Below, one piece after another: positions 1 through 4,517 of a DNA stretch of 5,517 nt. The stretch is from Deltaproteobacteria bacterium (lineage in GTDB: Bacteria; Desulfobacterota; Desulfobacteria; Desulfobacterales; JAABPS01): the NCBI GenBank assembly GCA_019309685.1, contig JAFDFT010000272.1, positions 1 to 5,517 on the forward strand. The letters run 5' to 3'. How positions within the stretch are numbered: the stretch's first letter is position 1; each line of letters begins with the position of its first letter. The notes under the pieces are model-generated. The model had not been told where the DNA came from. It did not search any database and was given only the letters and a program-made list of their open reading frames with translations. The translations under genes were made by a program, and so were the position numbers.

Positions 1-56
1 TGGGTTTCGATCCAGTCTTGACAATTACAACATTTTTTAATCGGATATGGCCACAT
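1..56 (-). CDS. Partial small Cys-containing protein, runs off left edge
   Basis: Only the first 18 codons lie in the window, reading MWPYPIKKCCNCQDWIET before the edge. C9 and C12 form a CxxC pair of the kind that opens a zinc ribbon or knuckle; the second half of such a motif would lie outside the window. The start is supported by an AAGGAG ribosome site 8 bases upstream, inside the last codons of the helicase gene. The ATG overlaps the helicase stop codon by one base (TGATG), so translation is probably coupled. It continues the series of tiny Cys-rich proteins seen in this operon. Family and function cannot be determined from this fragment. Confidence 0.6.
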   Translation of the reverse strand, partial: MWPYPIKKCCNCQDWIET

Positions 57-1252
57 CAATATTGCTCCTTGTGGTATTGTTCAAATCGGGTACACTTGGC
101 CAGCCACGATAAATAAATAGTACAAACCGGCCCCTGGCGCTGTTTTGCAATGATTAATTCAGCTTTGCCCTTATTTGGATTATTTTCGTCGGTGTCATAA
201 ACTTCATCACGATAAATAAACATGACCACATCTGCATCCTGTTCTACGTTCCCGCTGTCTCTAAGATCAGACAACTGTGGCCGCTTATTGGAACGCTCCT
301 CAACCTTCCTGGATAGTTGCGACAAGGCCACAACCGGTATTCGCAACTCTTTAGCTAAAGCTTTAAAATACCTGGTATAAATACCAATTTCATCATTTCT
401 GCTTTTATGGGCGGCTCCGGTCACCAGTCCCAGGTGATCAATAATAATAAGATTAACCCCATGCTTTTTGTGAACGATCCTGGCCGTTTTACAGATGTCC
501 CGGTAGCTCTGACCACCACGGTCATCGATACCGATATTAACTCCAGTAAGCTCACCAGCCCCCTCCGCTATTTGTTTCCAGTCATCATTACTCCAAAACC
601 CAGACCTAAATACCGTTGTGGGCATCCTTGTCTGGGCCGCAAATAGCCGATCCATTAACTGGTCTTGTGGTTGTTCTAAAGAAAAAATAAAAGGTTTATA
701 TCCTGCATCAGACGCACCCTTGGAAAACTGTAGGGCCAGGGCGGTCTTTCCCATAGATGGACGACCGGCCAAAATTAACAAATCAGAGGTCTGCATCCCA
801 CATAAAACTCGATCTAAATCACCAAAACCAGTCGGCACCCCAGTTACCAAAGTCTTCTCTTTATGGATCTCCTCATAACGGTCTATCGTTTCCACTACCA
901 GATCATTGGTAAAAACATATTCCGGATTCGAATATGTATTTATTCTTAAAACCCTTTTTTGAGCGTTTTCCACCACATCTTCAATATCCTTACTTGTATC
1001 AAAGGCTACGGCTTGTATCCTGGCAGACTCATAAACTAACTGTCTACGGACAGCCAGGTTGTTGATTTTTTGGGCATAATATATTGCATTAACAGCCAGT
1101 GGAGCTTCGGACATTCTAATTAAATATAAATGGCGCGGACTTAAAATATCAGCTACTTCTCCCAGTATGGAACTGTCCACAAGTGTAGCAGATAATAAAG
1201 ATTCTTCAATTTCGGTATCGTGTGGAAGTGCTTTTATATCGATAGTGTTCAT
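56..1252 (-). CDS. dnaB-like: DnaB-type replicative DNA helicase with shortened N-terminal domain
   Basis: This is a ring helicase of the RecA-fold SF4 family that unwinds DNA at a replication fork using ATP. The C-terminal ATPase domain looks complete: Walker A GRPSMGKT at residues 163-170, the conserved Glu of FSLEQ at 193, Walker B LIIIDHLG with D272, the SQLSRKVEER segment at 311-320, the DLRDSGNVEQDADVV block at 329-343, and the AKQRQGP arginine-finger region with K370 and R372, ending in TRFEQ. IDHLGLV replaces the usual IDYLQL(M). The protein has 398 residues against about 450-470 for typical DnaB. The loss is mostly inside the N-terminal domain: ILSPRH (36-41) runs straight into LYLIRMSEAPLAVNAIYYA, omitting about 40-45 residues. 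A GGAG ribosome site lies within the end of the initiator gene, whose stop is 2 bases upstream. The initiator is probably its loading partner. Confidence 0.95.
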   Translation of the reverse strand: MNTIDIKALPHDTEIEESLLSATLVDSSILGEVADILSPRHLYLIRMSEAPLAVNAIYYAQKINNLAVRRQLVYESARIQAVAFDTSKDIEDVVENAQKRVLRINTYSNPEYVFTNDLVVETIDRYEEIHKEKTLVTGVPTGFGDLDRVLCGMQTSDLLILAGRPSMGKTALALQFSKGASDAGYKPFIFSLEQPQDQLMDRLFAAQTRMPTTVFRSGFWSNDDWKQIAEGAGELTGVNIGIDDRGGQSYRDICKTARIVHKKHGVNLIIIDHLGLVTGAAHKSRNDEIGIYTRYFKALAKELRIPVVALSQLSRKVEERSNKRPQLSDLRDSGNVEQDADVVMFIYRDEVYDTDENNPNKGKAELIIAKQRQGPVCTIYLSWLAKCTRFEQYHKEQY

Positions 1253-1254
1253 TT

Positions 1255-2049
1255 TTACTCCAACATTTTAGGATTAAAGGCTGGTGGTTGTGGACGTGCC
1301 ATACTATCTTTATCTTTTTTATATTGGATGCTGGCCTGTTTTCGTTTCTCGCGGATTCCTCTCATAGATTTTTTAAAATATTCGAAACCGCGCCACTTGT
1401 TTTCGGTGGCCATTTCTAAAATATGAGTTAGCCCGGTATATCCATCCACTTTTATTTCATCAATAAATTCCGCCAGACTTAAAAAAGTTTTAATTGCGCT
1501 CTGCCTATTTTTATCATTCCATTTTTTACGACCATCTTTTTTACCGTTCATTCTTGCGATTTCGTATTCGATAAATTGGTTTAATGGAAAATTTTTAGGA
1601 AGTTTGATTTCCAAGTACTTCTTCTTTATGTTTCTTATAAATGGTACAACACCCACCGTGTCGGCTTCATAGTCGTCTTCGCTGTCGGCTTCATAACTTT
1701 CTGACCTCTGGTATTCATTATATTTTAAGATGGTTACCTTCAACCCCCTTGTCGTCTTCGCTGTCGTCACCATGTCGGCTTCTTTAAAAAACCTAAAAGC
1801 ACGGTCAACGTGGTGTTTTTTATACCTTTCTGATCTATTTCCTACATCCCAGGCTAAATCGTCCAAGATTTCATTGTAACTGGTCAGCAGCTCCCCACGT
1901 TTCAACTTAAGACCCTTTCGGACACAATCTTTCCATACAGCATTACGAAGAAACCACAACCAAATTTCACGAAAATGTGGTGGTTTATTCATAATGTCAG
2001 AATTATCCAAAGCTCTGGCCAATAATATATATCCACCTTCTTTTGACAT
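1255..2049 (-). CDS. Phage replication initiator / helicase-loader-type protein (winged helix)
   Basis: This 264-aa protein resembles phage replication proteins that bind the origin with an N-terminal winged helix and recruit helicase through a C-terminal part. Residues 5-115 follow the familiar pattern: GGYILLARAL opening, REIWLWFLRNAVWKD, then LKRGELLTS at 49-56, a helix-turn-helix region at about 57-92, and a wing ending in TILKYNEYQ at 106-114. Residues 117-132 are an acidic repetitive linker (YEAD, EDDYEAD). The C-terminal part contains a segment, YTGLTHILEMATENKWRGFE (204-223), like the DnaD-type helix ending in a 'W.GF' motif, followed by a basic tail. An AGGA site precedes the ATG, and the helicase gene follows after 2 bases, which supports an initiator/helicase pair. 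Candidate origin repeats lie within the gene at 1660-1782. The exact family is inferred, not proven. Confidence 0.78.
   Translation of the reverse strand: MSKEGGYILLARALDNSDIMNKPPHFREIWLWFLRNAVWKDCVRKGLKLKRGELLTSYNEILDDLAWDVGNRSERYKKHHVDRAFRFFKEADMVTTAKTTRGLKVTILKYNEYQRSESYEADSEDDYEADTVGVVPFIRNIKKKYLEIKLPKNFPLNQFIEYEIARMNGKKDGRKKWNDKNRQSAIKTFLSLAEFIDEIKVDGYTGLTHILEMATENKWRGFEYFKKSMRGIREKRKQASIQYKKDKDSMARPQPPAFNPKMLE
1571..1640. other. AT-rich stretch, possible DNA-unwinding element
   Basis: Only 16 of these 70 bases are G or C (about 77% AT). It lies inside the initiator coding sequence, just beyond the inner cluster of repeats on the side toward the 3' end of the gene. In lambda-type origins an AT-rich element next to the iterons is where strands first open. 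The role here is inferred from position and composition. Confidence 0.35.
1658..1783. repeat. Two clusters of 12-bp-spaced GTCGKCTTC repeats, candidate iterons of an origin
   Basis: On the plus strand GTCGGCTTC or GTCGTCTTC occurs at 1660-1668, 1672-1680, 1684-1692, 1751-1759 and 1774-1782, with a weaker copy (GTCGTCACC) at 1763-1771. Spacings are 12 and 12 in the first cluster, then 12 and 11 in the second, with 67 bp between clusters. A 16-base block (GTCGTCTTCGCTGTCG) is repeated exactly at 1672-1687 and 1751-1766. The second block is read in a different codon phase, giving TAKTT rather than EDD, so protein repetition alone does not explain it. The position inside the initiator gene, between DNA-binding and C-terminal parts, matches the arrangement of origins in lambda-type initiator genes. 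The repeats are seen directly; the origin function is inferred. Confidence 0.6.
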
Positions 2050-2068
2050 ACTTTGGTCCTAAAATCTG

Positions 2069-2278
2069 CTACATCTCTTTATTTAGTTTACTTAGGCCCA
2101 ACACATAGCCAATAGCTTGGTAGACTTTTTCTAAATCGTCTTCCTCAATTAAAACCCTGTTAGTTTTATTTCCAAAACCCGCTTTAATAATACACTCAAC
2201 GCCGCCAGCGCCCCCATTGCAAAATATTAAATTAAAGCCAGGTGTTATACATGTCTCAATATCAATTTTAGGTGCCAT
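2069..2278 (-). CDS. Small hypothetical protein, 69 aa
   Basis: I do not recognise a family. The protein starts MAPKIDIETC and has a hydrophobic, Gly-rich middle (LIFCNGGAGGVECIIKAGFG), then an acidic helix-like end (IEEDDLEKVYQAIGYVLGL at about 43-61) of a type common in small phage proteins. Three cysteines (C10, C20, C29) are not arranged as a zinc motif. The start at 2278 is chosen because a very strong AGGGGG site lies 6 bases before it. A longer reading in the same frame up to 2380 would run wholly across the zinc ribbon gene and lacks such a site. The first 11 bases overlap the end of the zinc ribbon gene. The initiator gene follows after 19 bases, so it belongs to the replication operon. 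Confidence 0.72.
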   Translation of the reverse strand: MAPKIDIETCITPGFNLIFCNGGAGGVECIIKAGFGNKTNRVLIEEDDLEKVYQAIGYVLGLSKLNKEM

Positions 2279-2405
2279 GTTTTTCCCCCTTTTCCTTTCT
2301 TTCTTTATCCCAATAGGCTGTACGGCATTTTGGGCATAAGATTGGCTTTTCGGGTTGTCGCCTATACCATTCATGCCCACATCTTTTACATTTGTCTTTT
2401 TTCAT
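2268..2405 (-). CDS. Small zinc ribbon protein, 45 aa
   Basis: This is a tiny zinc ribbon: CKRCGHEW at residues 6-13 supplies one Cys pair (C6, C9) and CPKC at 24-27 the other, followed by RTAYWDK. The spacing CxxCGHEW...CPKC..(P/A)YWDK is typical of small bacterial and phage zinc ribbon proteins, some of which bind nucleic acid or partner proteins; the role here is unknown. The C-terminus is strongly charged (KERKEKGEKHGT). It starts at the first ATG after the leftward promoter at 2422-2450 and is the first gene of the replication transcript. The ribosome site is weak (AGGG about 11 bases upstream). The gene ends 11 bases inside the following 69-aa gene. The match to the zinc ribbon pattern and the overlap make this the true reading of the stretch. 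Confidence 0.85.
   Translation of the reverse strand: MKKDKCKRCGHEWYRRQPEKPILCPKCRTAYWDKERKEKGEKHGT
2285..2290 (-). promoter_or_regulatory. Ribosome binding site AGGGGG fixing the start of the 69-aa gene
   Basis: On the minus strand AGGGGG stands 6 bases before the ATG at 2278. It lies inside the zinc ribbon gene and decides the short start for the 69-aa gene. Confidence 0.7.
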
Positions 2406-2419
2406 AATATTAGTTTCCC

Positions 2420-2436
2420 TATATGTATTACATATA
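2420..2436. promoter_or_regulatory. 17-bp perfect palindrome over the -10: candidate operator
   Basis: The sequence TATATGTATTACATATA has two 8-base arms around a single central base. It fully covers the -10 hexamer of the leftward replication promoter, where a dimeric regulator would block RNA polymerase. The helix-turn-helix protein encoded at 3531-3818 is one possible binder; that link is a guess. Confidence 0.5.
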
Positions 2437-2450
2437 ATTCAACCTGTCAA
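2422..2450 (-). promoter_or_regulatory. Leftward sigma70-type promoter for the replication genes
   Basis: On the minus strand a perfect -35 TTGACA (2450-2445) is followed after 17 bases by TACATA (2427-2422), a poor but AT-rich -10. It sits in the 53-bp gap between the 131-aa gene and the zinc ribbon gene, the only sizeable gap in the leftward block. The -10 is covered by the palindrome at 2420-2436, suggesting repression. Confidence 0.55.
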
Positions 2451-2458
2451 GTATTTTT

Positions 2459-2854
2459 TTATGGATGAAACCGTGGCACGCTCTGTGGCACGTTCTGTCC
2501 TTGATATTCCATCCGCAGCCAGGTTAAAAAAGACCTGTAGGTGCCAATAATTTCTCTCATGGCATGTAATGCTTCCCTACATGCCAGATATTCAGCCTCT
2601 GAAACATCTACATCAAACTTTAACATTGAAATTTTAACATGACCCAGGGTTTGGGATTTAAGGATACTTATGGCCATTCCTTTGTTTTTAAACAGTAACT
2701 GTTGTTTGGCAAATTCGATATTAAAAATTCTTGTCTTATCGGCCCTGGTTCTTCCCAAGGATTTATATTCGTCATTTTTGTCTTCAATTTTTTGAATTAA
2801 ATCCTGAAGCTGTTGGATTATTTCATTAGGATCCAGATCATAATTTTCATCCAT
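2459..2854 (-). CDS. Phage-type helical protein of unknown function, 131 aa
   Basis: The protein is largely helical and charged. Residues about 12-35 (IIQQLQDLIQKIEDKNDEYK) have a coiled-coil character. The middle contains DKTRIFNIEFAKQQLLFKNKG at about 39-59, and the next helix has VSEAEYLACREALHAMREII. A DKTR..NI.FA pattern followed by an 'AEY.A...AL.A.R' helix is familiar from small proteins of unknown function in phage early regions, often near recombination or replication genes. No catalytic motif is visible. The start at 2854 is supported by GAGG 9 bases upstream, and the preceding 59-aa gene ends 3 bases before it. Its stop lies just upstream of the -35 of the second leftward promoter. 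Confidence 0.78.
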   Translation of the reverse strand: MDENYDLDPNEIIQQLQDLIQKIEDKNDEYKSLGRTRADKTRIFNIEFAKQQLLFKNKGMAISILKSQTLGHVKISMLKFDVDVSEAEYLACREALHAMREIIGTYRSFLTWLRMEYQGQNVPQSVPRFHP

Positions 2855-2857
2855 AAT

Positions 2858-3037
2858 TTAACCCTCGTTATCTCTGTCGTTGTAGCCTACATCATATCCG
2901 CTATCATAGCCCTCACTTGCAGCTATCTCCATACACTTTTCACATGGTTCAATAACGATACCACCCCTTTTATCGGTACATTGGCCACAAAGGCCGTTAC
3001 CACACGAACACCAAACCTCAAATTCTATTGACGGCAT
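2858..3037 (-). CDS. Small Cys-rich (zinc-binding) protein, 59 aa
   Basis: This small gene encodes MPSIEFEVWCSCGNGLCGQC and then a short tail. Cysteines occur as C10-S-C12, C17-x-x-C20 and C32-x-x-C35 (EPCEKC), so one or two zinc ions are likely bound. The tail EGYDSGYDVGYNDRDNEG repeats a GY(D) motif. Proteins of this pattern, VWCSCG.GLC...EPC.KC....EGY..GY, occur as conserved small phage proteins of unknown role. It starts 3 bases after the stop of the 66-aa gene, with a weak GGA site, and ends 3 bases before the 131-aa gene, filling the gap exactly. This neat packing and the Cys pattern make it a real gene despite its size. Confidence 0.82.
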   Translation of the reverse strand: MPSIEFEVWCSCGNGLCGQCTDKRGGIVIEPCEKCMEIAASEGYDSGYDVGYNDRDNEG

Positions 3038-3040
3038 TAT

Positions 3041-3241
3041 TCAACTTTCCACCCTAAGCCTTCTAAGCGGAACGATTGATGCAATCACACACCGACCACA
3101 TTCTTTTTCAGTTCCCTCATAATATGTTTGCCACCATACACACTGTTTTTCACAGCAAGCATATGGGCCGTTAGGATTTGGGAGCGTAAGGGGACAGATT
3201 GTTTTTATTTGTTTATCACATGGTAAATTTTTAATATCCAT
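3041..3241 (-). CDS. Small Cys-rich protein with CxxxxCxWW motif, 66 aa
   Basis: It has seven cysteines (C8, C16, C29, C30, C34, C48, C51) arranged as ICPLTLPNPNG, ACCEKQCVWW and KECGRC, followed by VIASIVPLRRL. The order CP...C....C.WW......C.I..I..L is that of a family of small phage proteins thought to bind zinc; I know of no assigned function. The start at 3241 is chosen because GGAGG lies 5 bases upstream and the ATG overlaps the stop of the HNH gene by one base (TGATG). A longer reading from 3271 would overlap the HNH gene by 30 bases and has no comparable ribosome site. It is likely translated by coupling to the HNH gene. Confidence 0.8.
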   Translation of the reverse strand: MDIKNLPCDKQIKTICPLTLPNPNGPYACCEKQCVWWQTYYEGTEKECGRCVIASIVPLRRLRVES

Positions 3242-3537
3242 CAATGCCTCCAAAGATATAACGTCAAACATTTAATTATTGCCATCTTCCTATCAAATCC
3301 CTTCCAGAATGTTTTGGCTCCATGGTGTTCTCTGTCGTGACATTCAGTGCAAAGAGGCAGGGCCAGGTTGTCATTATTTTTCGTGGCCATTCCAGGATCG
3401 TATCCAAAACCCTGATGTGCCGGTACTATATCTAAATATTCAGATTTGACCCGATTACAACGAGTACATGGAAGCGTGGTAAGAAATTCCAGATATCGTG
3501 GTAATCGGATAGGTTTTGGCTTTGGATATCCTACCAC
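3241..3537 (-). CDS. HNH-type zinc nuclease-like protein (Ref/DUF968-like), 98 aa
   Basis: The layout is that of small phage HNH proteins: RLPRYLEFLTTLPCTRC (C24, C27), then IVPAHQGFGYDPGMATK, then NLALPLCTECHDREHH (C63, H67, H71) and FWKGFD. Related proteins such as phage Ref and the DUF968 group have PC..C...DPHH...G.GMG.K..D...PLC..HH.ELH. The His pair at the active strand is reduced here: the first His is Ala (PAH, H41 kept), so activity is uncertain. If active it would nick or cut DNA, perhaps during recombination. The only suitable start is GTG at 3537, 7 bases inside the upstream gene; an in-frame stop lies at 3552-3550. The ribosome site is poor, which suggests coupled translation. 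Confidence 0.78.
   Translation of the reverse strand: MVGYPKPKPIRLPRYLEFLTTLPCTRCNRVKSEYLDIVPAHQGFGYDPGMATKNNDNLALPLCTECHDREHHGAKTFWKGFDRKMAIIKCLTLYLWRH
3247..3251 (-). promoter_or_regulatory. Ribosome binding site GGAGG fixing the start of the 66-aa gene
   Basis: On the minus strand GGAGG stands 5 bases before the ATG at 3241. It lies in the last codons of the HNH gene and selects this start over the upstream one at 3271. Confidence 0.7.
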
Positions 3538-3818
3538 AACACTCTGATCTTACGCTTAGTCAGATGGTCACTGGTCCATTCTCTAACCAGTTCTCTCTTA
3601 TGATTACGAAAGCGCTTGTGTGTGCGACTCAAACCGATGATCTTACAATAAATCCGCATCAGTATCATGGTTTGAATTGATTTATCTTTGGCTTGTTCTA
3701 TGGTACGCAACCTTAGATAATGTCGTACCGTTAAACCCAAAGCCCTGGCAACGTGACTGTGTGACCCAAGATCTTCTCGTAGAATTTCAACCATTTCTTC
3801 AAAACTGTGAATTGGCAT
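3531..3818 (-). CDS. Small helix-turn-helix DNA-binding protein, first gene of leftward operon
   Basis: Residues 5-35 read as a helix-turn-helix: SFEEMVEILREDLGSHSHVARALGLTVRHYLRLR has the 'VA.ALG(L/V)T.R...RLR' pattern of a recognition helix pair (about 20-38). The rest is very basic (THKRFRNHKRELVREW, HLTKRKIRVLW), fitting nucleic acid binding. The position as first gene downstream of the control region is that of a Cro- or CII-like regulator, but I cannot assign a class. The start at 3818 has AAGGAG 6 bases upstream; a start 21 bases further up (3839) lacks a good site. It would act on operators nearby or at 2420-2436; both are guesses. Its stop overlaps the HNH start by 7 bases. Confidence 0.72.
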   Translation of the reverse strand: MPIHSFEEMVEILREDLGSHSHVARALGLTVRHYLRLRTIEQAKDKSIQTMILMRIYCKIIGLSRTHKRFRNHKRELVREWTSDHLTKRKIRVLW

Positions 3819-3824
3819 GTAACA

Positions 3825-3830
3825 CTCCTT
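3825..3830 (-). promoter_or_regulatory. Ribosome binding site AAGGAG fixing the start of the HTH gene
   Basis: On the minus strand AAGGAG stands 6 bases before the ATG at 3818, which makes that codon the start rather than the ATG at 3839. Confidence 0.7.
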
Positions 3831-3871
3831 TATTGTCATGGAAATTAATGGGATAAATAACTTTTAGAATC

Positions 3872-3900
3872 ATTATGAGTCATTGTAGCACACCTGTCAA
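3872..3900 (-). promoter_or_regulatory. Leftward early promoter for the HTH-HNH operon
   Basis: On the minus strand TTGACA (3900-3895) and CATAAT (3877-3872) are separated by 17 bases: a perfect -35 and a -10 with five of six consensus bases. It lies about 55 bp before the HTH gene. Its -35 sits in the block CTTGACAGGT, which is repeated exactly at the second leftward promoter (2451-2442). Confidence 0.65.
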
Positions 3901-3963
3901 GCAGCAGGTTGATACAAAAATCAGCAAAAATCGATGAAAATAATTGATTTGACATTAAATATT

Positions 3964-3992
3964 TTGGCAGATCATACATCAGTGCCTATAAC
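3964..3992 (+). promoter_or_regulatory. Rightward promoter candidate 1
   Basis: TTGGCA at 3964-3969 and TATAAC at 3987-3992 have 17 bases between them; each matches the sigma70 consensus at five of six bases. A transcript from here would begin near 4000 and carry the whole inverted repeat 4028-4076 in its leader. Confidence 0.5.
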
Positions 3993-4007
3993 CTACCATA
4001 ATCAAGC

Positions 4008-4036
4008 TTGACAAATAGGTTGTGGTGTCATAGATT
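4008..4036 (+). promoter_or_regulatory. Rightward promoter candidate 2
   Basis: TTGACA at 4008-4013 is a perfect -35, followed after 17 bases by TAGATT at 4031-4036 (four of six). The -35 overlaps the palindrome TCAAGCTTGA, a possible operator. A transcript would begin near 4043, leaving about 30 bases before the first rightward gene. Confidence 0.55.
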
Positions 4037-4076
4037 GTTGGCAACTCAAAATTAATACAAAAGAGGCAATCTATGA
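4028..4076. repeat. 10-bp inverted repeat linking -10 region and start codon
   Basis: TCATAGATTG at 4028-4037 is the exact reverse complement of CAATCTATGA at 4067-4076, with 29 bases between. The left arm covers the -10 of rightward promoter 2; the right arm covers the ATG of the 78-aa gene. In RNA two further G-U pairs would extend the stem. It could hide the start codon in long transcripts or be a DNA-level site. Confidence 0.45.
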
Positions 4077-4309
4077 GGAAAAGATATCGGACAGAATTAA
4101 GAGATGCATTAACCCAGTACGAAAAAGATGTTGATTTTTTTATTCCATATGCTGAAATAGAAGCAATGAAAAGGGTTGAAGCTCTTGGAGTGCCTGGAGA
4201 ACTAAGGGCTGGAGCAGGTGGAGGAACCTATCTACATTCTTTTAAGACAGAATTTTTCCACCAAGCAATGAACCGAATGACAAAAGAGGCTGGGCTAAGA
4301 AATATTTAA
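4073..4309 (+). CDS. Small hypothetical protein, first gene of rightward operon, 78 aa
   Basis: I do not recognise a family. The protein begins with a basic stretch (MRKRYRTELRDAL) and continues with an acidic helical part (YEKDVDFFIPYAEIEAMKRVEALG). It then has a Gly-rich turn (GELRAGAGGGTYLHSF) and a final helix (FFHQAMNRMTKEAGLRN). It contains no cysteine, membrane segment or signal peptide. An AGAGG site lies 6-7 bases before the ATG. It is the first gene after the control region, so it is expected early in expression. Its start codon lies in the right arm of a 10-bp inverted repeat. The next gene follows after 15 bases with its own GGAG site. Confidence 0.72.
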   Translation: MRKRYRTELRDALTQYEKDVDFFIPYAEIEAMKRVEALGVPGELRAGAGGGTYLHSFKTEFFHQAMNRMTKEAGLRNI

Positions 4310-4324
4310 AGGAGAAAGAAAATT

Positions 4325-4495
4325 ATGAGTGGATTTGGATTGGCTCACATAAAAGGCGAGGGCGCACCGATTCATCCGGATGATACAGATTGCAACTGGT
4401 CGGACCATAAAGCGTATATGCGCCAGGCAAAAGCTTACTACGATCACTATGGTTTAACCGACGAATGGAAAGAGTTTAAAAAAGATAATGAGTGA
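4325..4495 (+). CDS. Small hypothetical protein, 56 aa
   Basis: The reading frame encodes MSGFGLAHIKGEGAPIHPDD and then DCNWSDHKAYMRQAKAYYDHYGLTDEW with a charged end. It is rich in aromatic residues, His and Asp; I see no known motif and no membrane segment. An AAAGGAG site lies 10 bases before the ATG, somewhat far but strong, in the 15-bp gap after the 78-aa gene. The frame ends at 4495, overlapping a possible upstream start of the next gene (ATG at 4488). Length is unremarkable for a phage early gene. Size, spacing and ribosome site support it; the function is unknown. Confidence 0.7.
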   Translation: MSGFGLAHIKGEGAPIHPDDTDCNWSDHKAYMRQAKAYYDHYGLTDEWKEFKKDNE

Positions 4496-4507
4496 AAATA
4501 TTACAAC

Positions 4508-4512
4508 GGGAG
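4508..4512 (+). promoter_or_regulatory. Ribosome binding site GGGAG favouring the start at 4518
   Basis: GGGAG stands 5 bases before the ATG at 4518 and is much better than anything before the in-frame ATG at 4488. Confidence 0.55.
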
Positions 4513-4517
4513 AAACC

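Larger units (their letters stand above)
3819..4072. promoter_or_regulatory. Divergent control region between leftward and rightward operons
   Basis: This 254-bp gene-free stretch holds a leftward promoter (3872-3900), two rightward promoter candidates (3964-3992 and 4008-4036) and several symmetric elements. There is an imperfect 23-bp dyad at 3928-3950 (AAATCGAT...ATTGATTT, 9 of 11 pairs). ACCTG/CAGGT arms lie at 3892-3909. TCAAGCTTGA at 4002-4011 is a perfect 10-bp palindrome flanked by AACCTA (3990-3995) and TAGGTT (4016-4021). A TTGACA at 3949-3954 has no convincing -10. The arrangement is that of a phage early switch, but no repressor gene is next to it. Confidence 0.6.

Noticed and set aside
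407..878. Two plus-strand open frames within the helicase gene
   Set aside because: They are antisense to a clearly conserved helicase and have no ribosome sites or recognisable protein features.
2279..2380. Upstream extension of the 69-aa gene to a start at 2380
   Set aside because: It runs across the zinc ribbon gene in another frame, has no ribosome site, and the ATG at 2278 has a very strong one.
2813..3031. Plus-strand open frame of 72 codons
   Set aside because: It is antisense to the 59-aa Cys-rich gene and the 131-aa gene, which have good starts and conserved patterns.
3949..3977. TTGACA as a third rightward promoter
   Set aside because: The hexamer 17 bases downstream (TCATAC) is a poor -10, and the two neighbouring promoters are better.
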